From positions 248,001-312,000 of the forward strand of contig NZ_JABBXH010000001.1 of assembly GCF_012932965.1 (NCBI RefSeq): a stretch of 64,000 nucleotides of DNA. The letters are read 5' to 3'. Below the pieces are notes generated by a model. That model was given only the letters and a program-made list of their open reading frames with translations, did no database searches and was not told where the DNA came from. A program made the translations under genes and the position numbers. The stretch's first letter is position 1. Each line of letters begins with the position of its first letter. This document shows, piece after piece, positions 37,422-46,384 of this stretch. This DNA is from Thalassotalea algicola. Lineage in GTDB: Bacteria; Pseudomonadota; Gammaproteobacteria; Enterobacterales; Alteromonadaceae.

Positions 37422-38432
37422 GTGAAAGTTCTTGTTACCGGCGGAATGGGGTATATAGGTAGCCATACCTGTATCGCACTACATAAAGCAGGGATCACAC
37501 CAGTTATCTACGACAACTTGTCTAACGCAAGCACTAAAGTTATCGAGCAGCTTGCACAAATTACAGGTAAGACGTTTGAATATATCGTTGCAGATGTTGG
37601 CGATCGTCAAGCGCTAACAAGCGCCTTAAAGGCACACAAAATACAAGCGGTTTTCCATTTTGCCGCGTTAAAAGCGGTCGGCGAATCAACGCAGCAACCT
37701 ATTCGTTACTATCAAAATAATGTCGCCAACACCTTAACCATGTTGGATGTGATGTCGTTGATGAACGTAAAGAATCTCATTTTCAGTTCTTCAGCGACAG
37801 TTTATGGCGATCCACAATATTTACCCATTGACGAAAATCATCCAATTTCATCTACCAATCCATATGGTTGGAGCAAAGTGATGGTTGAACAAGCGCTCAA
37901 AGACCTTGCGGCAAGCGATAAGCAATGGCTAACAATAGCGTTACGATATTTCAACCCTGTCGGTGCAGACAAAAGCGGCCTTATAGGTGAATCACCAAAA
38001 GGTATACCGAATAATTTAATGCCGTTTATTGCGCAAACAGCTGTTGGTCGTCGCGATAGCATTAGTGTCTTTGGACATGACTATGATACACCAGATGGGA
38101 CAGGCGTGAGAGATTACATTCATATCAGCGATTTAGCGCAAGGGCATGTTGACGCATTTTTAAACCATCAAAGCGAAGAAGGCAGCTATGCTTATAACCT
38201 TGGTACAGGTCAAGGGTACACGGTTCTGGAGATGATCAAGGCATTTGCCAAAACAGCAAACAAAGAGATCCCATATGATTTTGCACCACGTAGAAGTGGT
38301 GACATTGCCTGTAATTATGCAGATGCTGGCTTAGCTAAACGCAAATTAGGTTGGCAGGCTAAACGCGGACTAGACTCAATGACCGAAGATACTTGGCGTT
38401 GGCAAACCAATTACCCTAATGGCTTGGAATAA
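37422..38432 (+). CDS. galE: UDP-glucose 4-epimerase GalE, GTG start
   Basis: Interconverts UDP-galactose and UDP-glucose in the Leloir pathway. NAD motif TGGMGYIG (residues 6-13), FHFAALKAVGES, SSSATVYG (Ser124) and PYGWSK (Tyr148, Lys152) make a complete epimerase site; RYFNPVGA and GTGVRDYIHI follow. Length 336 is typical. GTG start at 37422 with TAGGA about 8 bases upstream. First gene of galE-galT-galK, separated from galT by 2 bases. Confidence 0.96.
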   Translation: MKVLVTGGMGYIGSHTCIALHKAGITPVIYDNLSNASTKVIEQLAQITGKTFEYIVADVGDRQALTSALKAHKIQAVFHFAALKAVGESTQQPIRYYQNNVANTLTMLDVMSLMNVKNLIFSSSATVYGDPQYLPIDENHPISSTNPYGWSKVMVEQALKDLAASDKQWLTIALRYFNPVGADKSGLIGESPKGIPNNLMPFIAQTAVGRRDSISVFGHDYDTPDGTGVRDYIHISDLAQGHVDAFLNHQSEEGSYAYNLGTGQGYTVLEMIKAFAKTANKEIPYDFAPRRSGDIACNYADAGLAKRKLGWQAKRGLDSMTEDTWRWQTNYPNGLE

Positions 38433-38434
38433 CA

Positions 38435-39475
38435 ATGACTCAATTTGAATATACGCATAGAAGAAAAAATCCATTAAGCGGTGACTGGGTGCTGGTTTCA
38501 CCGCATCGAAACAATCGGCCTTGGTTAGGCGCAACAGAACAAACGAATTCTGTGCAACTTCCTAGCTATCAGCATGATTGCCCTTTATGTCCAAGCAATG
38601 AAAGAGCGAACGATACAACAAACCCTGATTATCAAGATACTTTTGTCTTTGTTAATGATTTTGGCGCACTAACGCATGAGTTAGCACAAGCTACTGAAAT
38701 CACAGATGAATTATTTGACTATCAAGCAGCGACTGGCGAATGCAGAGTAGTTTGTTATTCACCTGACCATAGCAAAACTATGCCCGAGCTTTCCGTAAAC
38801 GAACTAACAAAAGTCGTTACTACTTGGCGTGAAAACTACCTTAAGCTTGCTAAAACGTACGCCAATATTCATATTTTCGAAAACAAAGGCGAAATTATGG
38901 GCTGCTCTCAGCCACACCCTCATGGCCAAATATGGGCTCACCAGCATGCATCAAGTGAAATCGCTAACGAAGACACAAATCAATTGAGCTACTTTAAACG
39001 CAATGAAAGCTCTCTTTTAGGTGATTACTTAAGCAAAGAATTAGCCAATAACACTCGAATAATCTGTCAAAACGAGCATTGGGTCGCACTGGTACCATTT
39101 TGGGCTGCTTGGCCATTTGAAACTATGATACTAGCGAAAGATGACATTCGTCAGTTTGGTCAAATAGATAACCAACAAGCAAAAAGTTTAGCTGCGCTAT
39201 TAAAAGAGCTTACCACTCGCTATGACAATGTCTTTAATTGTAGTTTCCCTTATTCAATGGGATGGCATAGCGCACCAACAACGCTTGAAGATGATAGCCA
39301 CTGGCGCCTGCATGCCCACTTCTACCCACCATTGCTTCGCTCTGCAACAGTTAAAAAGCATATGGTTGGTTACGAAATGTTAGCTGAGAGCCAACGAGAT
39401 TTAAGTGCAGAAACTGCTGCCGACATTCTTAAAAAAGCAAGCACTGTCCACTTTAAACAAATAAAAACAGCTTAG
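38435..39475 (+). CDS. galT: Galactose-1-phosphate uridylyltransferase GalT
   Basis: Exchanges UMP between UDP-glucose and galactose 1-phosphate. The active site SQPHPHGQIW (nucleophile His163 in HPHGQ) and zinc ligands CPLCPSN (Cys49, Cys52) are present, along with WVLVSPHRNNRPW near the N-terminus and SMGWHSAP with the late HAHFYPPLLRS. Length 346 agrees with the family. Second gene of the gal operon; 17 bases to the galK ATG. Confidence 0.96.
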   Translation: MTQFEYTHRRKNPLSGDWVLVSPHRNNRPWLGATEQTNSVQLPSYQHDCPLCPSNERANDTTNPDYQDTFVFVNDFGALTHELAQATEITDELFDYQAATGECRVVCYSPDHSKTMPELSVNELTKVVTTWRENYLKLAKTYANIHIFENKGEIMGCSQPHPHGQIWAHQHASSEIANEDTNQLSYFKRNESSLLGDYLSKELANNTRIICQNEHWVALVPFWAAWPFETMILAKDDIRQFGQIDNQQAKSLAALLKELTTRYDNVFNCSFPYSMGWHSAPTTLEDDSHWRLHAHFYPPLLRSATVKKHMVGYEMLAESQRDLSAETAADILKKASTVHFKQIKTA

Positions 39476-39492
39476 GCGCAGGGAGTTTCTTG

Positions 39493-40644
39493 ATGGAAGT
39501 GACGCAATTAAACGCTAAATTTAGCCAGCTATTCGGGCAAGAAGCACAAGGGATTTCTTCTGCTCCTGGGCGGGTTAATTTAATCGGCGAATTTACTGAT
39601 TACAATTTGGGGTATGTACTACCTTGTGCGCTTGAGTTCAAAACGCAGGTGCTATTCAACAGACGAAAGGACAACCATGTATGTGTATATTCACTCAATT
39701 ACCCAAATGAATATGACACCTTTTCTGTGGATACAGCGATTATTCAAGGCGATTCACAATGGGGAAACTATATTCGTGCCGTTGCCTATGTTCTAAAACA
39801 ACGAGGTTTTCACATTGGCGGTTTAGAGTTGTTAATAACTAGTGATGTACCTCAAGGCGCTGGCTTATCTTCCTCTGCTGCTTTAGAGGTTGCGATTACT
39901 GGCGCATTTAATCAAGCATTCAATTTAGGTATATCGAGTAAAGACATTGCCCTTATTGGTCAGCAAGCAGAAAATGAATTTATGCATTGCCAATGTGGCA
40001 TTATGGATCAGTTGATTTCGGCACAAGGAAAAGCCGGGCATGCGTTACAGATAGATTGCCAAGATTTATCAACACAGGCAGTGACGATTCCAGAAGACTT
40101 GTCTTTAGTCATCGTTAACTCTAACTACCCCCGAAAGCTAGTTGAAAGTGAATACAACCAGCGCCGCATAGATTGTGAAAGTGCAGCGAAGAAAATGCAG
40201 GTCTCATCATTGCGGCTTGCAACATTAGCACGACTAAATGAAACAAAGGCACAATTAAGCGATAATGAATTTAAGCGGGCATATCATGTGATTAGTGAAA
40301 ATCAGCGAGTAATTGATACGGTTAATGCATTAGCGAAAAATGATATGGGTGCACTTCACGACTTACTCGCCGCTTCACATAACTCTTTACGAAATAACTT
40401 TGAAGTAACCGTGCCAGCTACCGACGGTTTAGTAAACATTATTGCTAATGCACTACAAGGAAAAGGTGCGGTGAGAATGACTGGAGGTGGATTTGGTGGT
40501 GCAGTTATTTGTTTATGCCGAGCATCTGACATTGCAGATGTTAAAGCCGCTGTAGCCCGTGAATATCAGGCTAGATTCAATTTAACTGCGGATATATTTG
40601 TTTGCCAGGCAGGTAATGGCCTAGCTGTAACGACTTTTCACTAA
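39493..40644 (+). CDS. galK: Galactokinase GalK
   Basis: Phosphorylates galactose at C1, the entry to the Leloir pathway. GHMP kinase features: galactose signature GRVNLIGEFTDYN near the N-terminus, the ATP loop QGAGLSSSAALEV, CGIMDQLIS with the catalytic Asp, and the C-terminal MTGGGFGGAVICL. Length 383. I start at the ATG at 39493, with GGGAG 7 bases upstream, rather than the adjoining TTG. The signature usually reads GEHTDYN; Phe in place of His is an oddity, though Glu and Asp that hold the sugar are kept. Last gene of galETK, followed by a strong terminator. Confidence 0.95.
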   Translation: MEVTQLNAKFSQLFGQEAQGISSAPGRVNLIGEFTDYNLGYVLPCALEFKTQVLFNRRKDNHVCVYSLNYPNEYDTFSVDTAIIQGDSQWGNYIRAVAYVLKQRGFHIGGLELLITSDVPQGAGLSSSAALEVAITGAFNQAFNLGISSKDIALIGQQAENEFMHCQCGIMDQLISAQGKAGHALQIDCQDLSTQAVTIPEDLSLVIVNSNYPRKLVESEYNQRRIDCESAAKKMQVSSLRLATLARLNETKAQLSDNEFKRAYHVISENQRVIDTVNALAKNDMGALHDLLAASHNSLRNNFEVTVPATDGLVNIIANALQGKGAVRMTGGGFGGAVICLCRASDIADVKAAVAREYQARFNLTADIFVCQAGNGLAVTTFH

Positions 40645-40731
40645 TCGCTTTTGGTTAACGGTAATAGTACCTAATTGTACATATTTAGAGGGGCGAAAAC
40701 TTAACGTTTAAGCGTATAAATCTCTCTAAAT

Positions 40732-40771
40732 CGCGAAGTGAACACTCCCTCGTTGTTCACTTCGCGCTTTT
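40732..40771. terminator. Terminator between galK and the convergent FabD-like gene
   Basis: CGCGAAGTGAACA (40732-40744) pairs perfectly with TGTTCACTTCGCG (40754-40766) around a 9-base loop, followed by CTTTT. The 13-bp stem is the strongest hairpin noticed in this part of the window. Confidence 0.88.
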
Positions 40772-40775
40772 CAAC

Positions 40776-41861
40776 CTAGCTTGTAACACGTTTACGTTGT
40801 TCAGTAAGTCCCATCGATAAAATATACGGCTCAGTTTTCTGGCAATCAATAAAGCTACCTTTATCCTTTATACCCTGCCAATTATCTGCCACTAAACATT
40901 GAGCAACTGCGCCTCCTAGCGTTGCACCCGGTCCTAAAATAATGAGCTTATCGGGGGCATATTCTTTAATCGCAACTTCAACAGCCTTACTAAATTGATA
41001 CGGTTCAACTACTTGAGTCTGTAATGTGTAGTGATAGAGCTTATTAACATCAGTGCTATACGGTTGCCAAATATTCCCTAAACCATCGATTAATGGAATT
41101 GAAGGGGAATCAAATAACGCCGGGGACAACAGCTGTTGTGCCTTGTTTGCTGTATCTTGCAGTAAAGGTGTATGAAACGCCGCATGATTGAATAAATTCA
41201 TAGGGTATCGATCGTCAAGCGGCGGCAATGCTTTAGCTAGCGCTGATAACCCCTCTTGATTGCCCCCAAAGACTCGATAACCTCCTAAAGCAATCGATAG
41301 ATAAACTTCAGCATTTTCAACTTGTTTTGCTGCCAAGAGTGCCTGCTCAACACTCGCCAATCGCTCTTTGCTAATCTGCCAGTTGTCATCAACCACAGGA
41401 TAAATCAACTGGCCGCCAATGACACCATTGGTCATCATAGAACCCATTGTGTTAATCAGCTCAATGGCATTCACAGGAGATAAAACTCCCGCCGCAGCCA
41501 AGGCAATATACCACCCCATAGAATTGCCAGTCACAGCGACAACGTCATATTCATCGCGATTAATCGACTGGAAATCAGCCATCGCACAGGCATATATAAG
41601 GGCAGAAGCATTTTCGCCAGCGGTATGCAATCGCATGGTGTAATTATCCATGCCATCTAATTCAGCAATAGCCATTTGTTCTTGCTGTGCACGGTATTCA
41701 TCAATTAGGTTAATTAGTTCAACTTTATCACCGTGCAGACGCTTCAGGTAACCGAGTTCATCTTTATTGTATGTACCACGACCAGGGCAAATTACCACCG
41801 CACGTTGTTTGATTTTTTTGTTTTTCATGTCTAGGGGACTTTGTTTCGCTTCAATGCTCAT
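40776..41861 (-). CDS. FabD-like acyltransferase with altered active-site motifs
   Basis: 361-residue protein with the malonyl-CoA:ACP transacylase fold: VVICPGRGTYNKDELGYL at the N-terminus, the nucleophile elbow VTGNSMGWYIALAAAGVLSP, and AAFHTPLLQ carrying the second catalytic His. The usual elbow GHSLGE reads GNSMGW, and the carboxylate-binding Arg in the RGxxM motif is replaced (NTMGSMM), so malonyl specificity is doubtful. The ATG at 41861 directly follows the E1 stop with GGAGG overlapping that gene, so translation is coupled. It may accept a monocarboxylic acyl group made by the neighbouring dehydrogenase; this is inference. Confidence 0.75.
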   Translation of the reverse strand: MSIEAKQSPLDMKNKKIKQRAVVICPGRGTYNKDELGYLKRLHGDKVELINLIDEYRAQQEQMAIAELDGMDNYTMRLHTAGENASALIYACAMADFQSINRDEYDVVAVTGNSMGWYIALAAAGVLSPVNAIELINTMGSMMTNGVIGGQLIYPVVDDNWQISKERLASVEQALLAAKQVENAEVYLSIALGGYRVFGGNQEGLSALAKALPPLDDRYPMNLFNHAAFHTPLLQDTANKAQQLLSPALFDSPSIPLIDGLGNIWQPYSTDVNKLYHYTLQTQVVEPYQFSKAVEVAIKEYAPDKLIILGPGATLGGAVAQCLVADNWQGIKDKGSFIDCQKTEPYILSMGLTEQRKRVTS

Positions 41862-44087
41862 TTATTTAGCCTCCACCATCACTTGTACTTTATCGACAAT
41901 TTCTTGGCTTGAAGGTAATACGTGATAGGCCGCACTGCCTAATGGAATAAAGCTGTCTTTAGCGGTAATTCGCTCAACGTTTTGCGCTTGTGTTTCTTTA
42001 CTCTCCTGTAACAAGGTAACTAACGCTTCACTTATAGAGCCTGTTTCTCTGCACTCATCAACGATTAGCACTTGCTGACAGCTTGCTACCTGAGCAATTA
42101 TTCCCGCTTCATCGAGTGGCGCTAAGAAGCGCAAATCAACCACTTTTACTTCGACACCTTTTTCGGCAAGTAGTTGCTGGGCTTGCCGTGATAGATAGCA
42201 GCCATTGCCATAGGTTAAAATACACACCTGCTGACCATGACCATGCGCTTTCACACCTGTGTTTATAACATGCTCAGCCAATGATTGATGTTGATATTCC
42301 GAAGTCCATAGACCATCACCTTCTTCATGCAAATCTTTGGTCATGTATAAAGCAATAGGCTCTAAAAATATCACGACACGTTGCTGTTCTTGGGCCAATT
42401 TAATCGCGCTACGCATCATATCAACAGCGTCTTCACCGTTAGAAGGACACGCTAATACAACGCCTGGTATATCGCGGAAAACGGCAAAAGAATTATCATT
42501 GTGAAAATGCCCACCAAAACCTTTTTGATAAGCGAGCCCTGCAACACGTATCACCATAGGGTTGGTGTATTGCTTATTAGAAAAGAACGAAAGGGTCGCT
42601 GCTTCACCGCGAATTTGATCTTCCGCGTTATGCACATAGGCTAAAAACTGAATCTCTGGTATCGGCAGAAAACCATTATGAGCAAGCCCGATAGCACCAC
42701 CTAAAATCGACTGCTCATCAAGTAAGGTATTCATGACTCGATTCTTACCAAAGCGCTCACTCAACTTCGTTGTTACGTTATATACGCCGCCTTTTCTCGC
42801 AATATCTTCACCCAGCATGACAATATTATCTTGTTCAGCTAAAGCGTCTAATAATGTCCAGTTGATTAATTTAGCTAAGTGTTGAGGCTTCTTTAAGTTA
42901 TGCTTATCATGACTAAACAGTTTCGCACGCTGATCTGGGCTAACGGCTTTATAAAGTGCTTGCTGTTGTTGCTCATTAATTGCATCAGGAACAATACTCG
43001 CCATCACTTGTTCTGCACTGGTTAATCTTGGTCTGCTTGCGGCTTGTTCGGCTACATTTGCAACCCTTCGCTCAATTGCCTGATACATTTCAACAATTTG
43101 TGAAGCAGAAAGTATTCCATGGCTTAACAAAATATTGGCAGAATGTAGCAGTGGATCTTGACGTTCGGTTTGTTCAATTTTCGCCATGTCACGATAAACA
43201 AATTCAGCATCAGAGCCTGCATGACCAAGCAAACGCACAGTCCGTACATGTAAAAATACAGGTCGATGTTGCTCTCGAGCAATCTTTTCAGCTAACTTAG
43301 CTTTTTCATAGGTATCAACTAAGTTAAGACCATCACAATATAAATACTCAATCCCAGCACGATGTTGAAAATTAGCAGCAATCCATCCTGTAGGGGTTGA
43401 CGTTGAAATGCCTATACCGTTGTCTTCACAAATAAATACGATCGGCATAGGTATCGATTGATAGGCAGTCCAGCCAGCACTATTAATCGCCCCTTGTGCA
43501 GTTGAGTGGTTAGCCGATGCGTCGCCAAAATTACAAATAATGACACCATCATTTTTCAGCTCCCCTTCATGGCCAAGTCGCTTTGCTAAGCCAATTGAAA
43601 ATGCCGCCCCCATTGCTTTAGGTAAGTGCGAAGCAATAGTACTTGTTTGTGGAGGAATATTAAGTGCCTTAGAACCAAGCACTTTATGGCGTCCCCCTGA
43701 AATAGGATCTTCACTAGAAGCGGCAAAAGAAAGCAACATGTCATACAGCGGTGTTTGACCATCAACTTCTTTACTACGCTGCACGCAAAATGCACCGCTA
43801 CGATAGTGTAAAAAAGCCATATCATCGGGTCTAAATGCTTTGGCATAAGCAGCATTTCCTTCATGCCCTGCACTGCCTATTGTATAAAAGCTCTGCCCTT
43901 TTTTCTGCATAACACGTGATTGCAAGTCTAAATGCCTGCTCATCACCTGTGTTTCGAATAAATCAATTACCTCTTCGTTAGTCAATCCGACTTCTTTAGG
44001 TGCTTTCTTACAACTCAGTTCGGGTAAATCACCACTTTCCACCCAACTGATAAAGTTTTCTTTAACTAACTGATTTCGATCCGCCAC
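41862..44087 (-). CDS. Fused alpha-beta 2-oxoacid dehydrogenase E1 (thiamine diphosphate enzyme), GTG start
   Basis: Decarboxylates a 2-oxoacid and transfers the acyl group to a lipoyl domain. Residues about 30-370 match E1-alpha, with the ThDP motif GDASANHSTAQGA through EDNGIGIS; residues about 405-741 match E1-beta, with LGEDIARKGGVYNVTTKL, DEQSILGGAIGLA, PEIQFLAYVHNAEDQIRGEAA and the C-terminal transketolase domain (VCILTYGNG, VVDLRFLAPLD, VDECRETGS). The single chain of 741 residues joins what are usually two branched-chain-type subunits. GTG start with AGGAG upstream. No E2 or E3 gene is present. Next to gcdH, a 2-oxoadipate or branched-chain substrate is possible. Confidence 0.85.
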   Translation of the reverse strand: MADRNQLVKENFISWVESGDLPELSCKKAPKEVGLTNEEVIDLFETQVMSRHLDLQSRVMQKKGQSFYTIGSAGHEGNAAYAKAFRPDDMAFLHYRSGAFCVQRSKEVDGQTPLYDMLLSFAASSEDPISGGRHKVLGSKALNIPPQTSTIASHLPKAMGAAFSIGLAKRLGHEGELKNDGVIICNFGDASANHSTAQGAINSAGWTAYQSIPMPIVFICEDNGIGISTSTPTGWIAANFQHRAGIEYLYCDGLNLVDTYEKAKLAEKIAREQHRPVFLHVRTVRLLGHAGSDAEFVYRDMAKIEQTERQDPLLHSANILLSHGILSASQIVEMYQAIERRVANVAEQAASRPRLTSAEQVMASIVPDAINEQQQQALYKAVSPDQRAKLFSHDKHNLKKPQHLAKLINWTLLDALAEQDNIVMLGEDIARKGGVYNVTTKLSERFGKNRVMNTLLDEQSILGGAIGLAHNGFLPIPEIQFLAYVHNAEDQIRGEAATLSFFSNKQYTNPMVIRVAGLAYQKGFGGHFHNDNSFAVFRDIPGVVLACPSNGEDAVDMMRSAIKLAQEQQRVVIFLEPIALYMTKDLHEEGDGLWTSEYQHQSLAEHVINTGVKAHGHGQQVCILTYGNGCYLSRQAQQLLAEKGVEVKVVDLRFLAPLDEAGIIAQVASCQQVLIVDECRETGSISEALVTLLQESKETQAQNVERITAKDSFIPLGSAAYHVLPSSQEIVDKVQVMVEAK

Positions 44088-44114
44088 TAGCTTACTCCTA
44101 TATTTGGTTTTCGT

Positions 44115-45299
44115 TTAGAAAAAAGCCTGTAGACCAGTCTGAGCTCGACCTAGAATAAGCGCATGCACATCATGAGTACCTTCATAAGTATTCACCGCTT
44201 CTAGGTTCATTACATGGCGAATAACATGGAATTCATCAGCTATACCGTTCCCACCATGCATATCACGTGCAACACGTGCTATATCAAGTGCTTTACCACA
44301 AGAGTTGCGCTTAATTAGCGAAATAGATTCAGTTGGTAAATTACCTTCATCCATCAACCTACCCGCTTGTAAACAAGTAAATAACCCGGTAGTAATTTCT
44401 GTTTGCATATCAGCAAGCTTTTTCTGTATCAACTGAGTTGCCGCTAATGGGCGACCAAATTGTTCGCGGTCAAGGGTATATTGACGAGCTGAATGCCAAC
44501 AAAATTCTGCTGCACCTAACGCGCCCCAAGCAATGCCATAACGCGCCTTATTCAAACAGCTAAATGGCCCAGATAAGCCTTTGGCGTGAGGTAACATGTT
44601 ATCTTCAGGCACGAAGACATTATCCATAACGATTTCACCGGTAATAGAGGCGCGTAACGAAAACTTACCTTCGATTTTCGGTGCAGATAAGCCTTCCATG
44701 CCTTTATCAAGAATAAAGCCCCTTATTACACCATCGAGCTTGGCCCATACGATAAACACATCAGCAACAGGTGAATTAGTAATCCACATTTTGTTACCAG
44801 TTATCCGGTACCCGCCATCTACTGCTTTAGCGTGAGTAGACAAACTCGCGGGATCAGAGCCTGAGTTTGGCTCAGTCAAACCAAAGCAACCAATAAACTC
44901 TCCTGTTGCTAGCTTAGGTAAGTACTTATCTTTTTGTGCTTCACTACCAAAGGTATAGATTGGGTGCATTACTAACGACGATTGAACACTCATCGCACTG
45001 CGATAGCCACTATCAACACGCTCCACTTCACGAGCAATTAAACCGTAAGCTACATGATTGACATTAGCACAACCATATTTTTCAGGAAGCGTACAACCAA
45101 GTAACCCCAGTTCACCTAACTCTCTCATAATCTCAACGTCAAATACCTCATCGCGATTAGCTTTTAGCACACGTGGCATTAGCTGTTCTTGACAATAGCT
45201 ATGCGCACTATCGCGAATAATACGTTCTTCTTCGGTTAGTAGTGAATCGAGGTTTAATGGGTCTTGCCAGTTAAATTCTGGACGCTTGGCTGAAGTCAT
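44115..45299 (-). CDS. gcdH: Glutaryl-CoA dehydrogenase GcdH
   Basis: FAD-dependent acyl-CoA dehydrogenase that oxidises and decarboxylates glutaryl-CoA to crotonyl-CoA in lysine and tryptophan breakdown. Compared with general acyl-CoA dehydrogenases it has the specific [18 protein letters not shown] stretch containing the Arg that binds the glutaryl carboxylate, [15 protein letters not shown], and the catalytic Glu in [16 protein letters not shown]. Length 394 is typical. Upstream of the E1/FabD-like pair on the same strand (27 bases to E1) and divergent from a LysR gene that likely controls it. Confidence 0.94.
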   Translation of the reverse strand: MTSAKRPEFNWQDPLNLDSLLTEEERIIRDSAHSYCQEQLMPRVLKANRDEVFDVEIMRELGELGLLGCTLPEKYGCANVNHVAYGLIAREVERVDSGYRSAMSVQSSLVMHPIYTFGSEAQKDKYLPKLATGEFIGCFGLTEPNSGSDPASLSTHAKAVDGGYRITGNKMWITNSPVADVFIVWAKLDGVIRGFILDKGMEGLSAPKIEGKFSLRASITGEIVMDNVFVPEDNMLPHAKGLSGPFSCLNKARYGIAWGALGAAEFCWHSARQYTLDREQFGRPLAATQLIQKKLADMQTEITTGLFTCLQAGRLMDEGNLPTESISLIKRNSCGKALDIARVARDMHGGNGIADEFHVIRHVMNLEAVNTYEGTHDVHALILGRAQTGLQAFF

Positions 45300-45365
45300 A
45301 GTTTTTCCATAATTTACAATAAAAGGTTAAAAACTATGCTAAAAGAGCTTAAACTAAAGATAAAA

Positions 45366-45389
45366 TATAGTTTTTCTAGATTAACTATA
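45366..45389. promoter_or_regulatory. LysR-type operator between gcdH and its regulator
   Basis: TATAGTT (45366-45372) and AACTATA (45383-45389) are perfect inverted arms around 10 bases and contain the T-N11-A form expected of LysR sites. A third half-site AACTATG lies near 45332-45338, closer to gcdH. The arrangement suits a recognition site plus an activation site. Confidence 0.6.
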
Positions 45390-45419
45390 GCTTTTACCTA
45401 TACCACTAAAGATTTGCTT

Positions 45420-46247
45420 ATGGACTTAAAGTCACTAAAATATTTCATTGCTGTATACGAAAACATGAGCTTTAGCGCTGCTGCAAAGCATTGTTATATT
45501 GCGCAACCATCGATTTCTTCTGCGGTAGCACAGCTTGAGTCTTTGCTATCGACAACACTATTTACTCGACATGCACGCGGTGTAAAACCGACAGCAGACG
45601 GCGAAAAACTCTATCCCTTGGCCAAAAAATTAATAGGCCAAGCTGGGGCTATTACTGCGTCGTTTAAAGAAACCCCTGAAAAACCTGAATTTCGCCTTGG
45701 CGTAACTCGTGGTCTAGGCGTTCAACGCATGAGTGCTTTATTGAAGGACTTTACAAGTACGGTGCCGAATATGGCATTAACTCTCGTACCACCGAATGCT
45801 GAATCAGACGCACGTATTATCACTAAAGAAGAGCTAGCGCTTAATGAAAGTTACTTGCCACTTTGGCAAGAGGATTATCTATTGGCTTTACCATACGATC
45901 ACCCCTTGTCATTAAAAAGCTCATTGTCTTTAACTGATTTTCATCAACTTGCAATGATAAAACGTTCGCCATGCCAGGCTTGGCAACAATTAGAGGAGGT
46001 TCTTGCTCTTGCAGGCACAGCTCTAGATATTCGTGCACAAATAAGAACAATAGATTATGCACTTGGGCTAGTCAGTGCCGGCGTCGGCTGTGCAATTTTA
46101 CCGGCTTACAAGGAGGTGTTAGCTCATAAAGACATTATTTTTAGGCCAATAGAAGAATTGCAACTAAGACGAGAAATTATTTTGGCATATCACGTTGAAA
46201 ATGACATTTTCCAACAACTTAAACACTTGGTAAACGTACATAAATAA
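45420..46247 (+). CDS. LysR-family regulator, probable gcdH activator
   Basis: Transcription factor, 275 residues from the ATG at 45420 (MDLKSLKYFIAVYENMSFSAAA). The helix-turn-helix covers SAAAKHCYIAQPSISSAVAQLESLL followed by LFTRHARGVKPTADGE; the effector domain is shorter than usual, with a late VSAGVGCAILPAY. An in-frame ATG at 45336 would add 28 basic residues and would cover the operator dyad, so I reject it. Divergent from gcdH; regulators of glutaryl-CoA dehydrogenase in other proteobacteria are also LysR type and respond to glutarate or its CoA ester (family knowledge). Confidence 0.86.
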   Translation: MDLKSLKYFIAVYENMSFSAAAKHCYIAQPSISSAVAQLESLLSTTLFTRHARGVKPTADGEKLYPLAKKLIGQAGAITASFKETPEKPEFRLGVTRGLGVQRMSALLKDFTSTVPNMALTLVPPNAESDARIITKEELALNESYLPLWQEDYLLALPYDHPLSLKSSLSLTDFHQLAMIKRSPCQAWQQLEEVLALAGTALDIRAQIRTIDYALGLVSAGVGCAILPAYKEVLAHKDIIFRPIEELQLRREIILAYHVENDIFQQLKHLVNVHK

Positions 46248-46275
46248 CTGTAAACCAATCATTTATTCGTTAAAT

Positions 46276-46308
46276 ATAAATTTGTTATAAATTCGTGATA
46301 AATTCGTG
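46276..46308 (+). promoter_or_regulatory. Three tandem 11-bp direct repeats, probable OmpR-family binding array
   Basis: ATAAATTTGTT (46276-46286) is followed without gaps by two identical units ATAAATTCGTG (46287-46297 and 46298-46308). An 11-base period is one helical turn, the spacing at which OmpR-family regulators bind in tandem. The array lies about 77 bases upstream of the first spondin-domain gene, whose operon encodes an OmpR-family regulator. A GATAAC sequence near 46318 could be the -10 box. Confidence 0.65.
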
Positions 46309-46384
46309 AGCCCCTCGCGATAACTGTTTTCGATACTTAATTGACTTTAAAAAACAAACAAGTTCAATTGTAGAGGGAATAGTT

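Noticed and set aside
45336-45419. N-terminal extension of the LysR protein
   Set aside because: It would translate through the operator dyad and add basic residues ahead of the usual MDLKSLKYF start.
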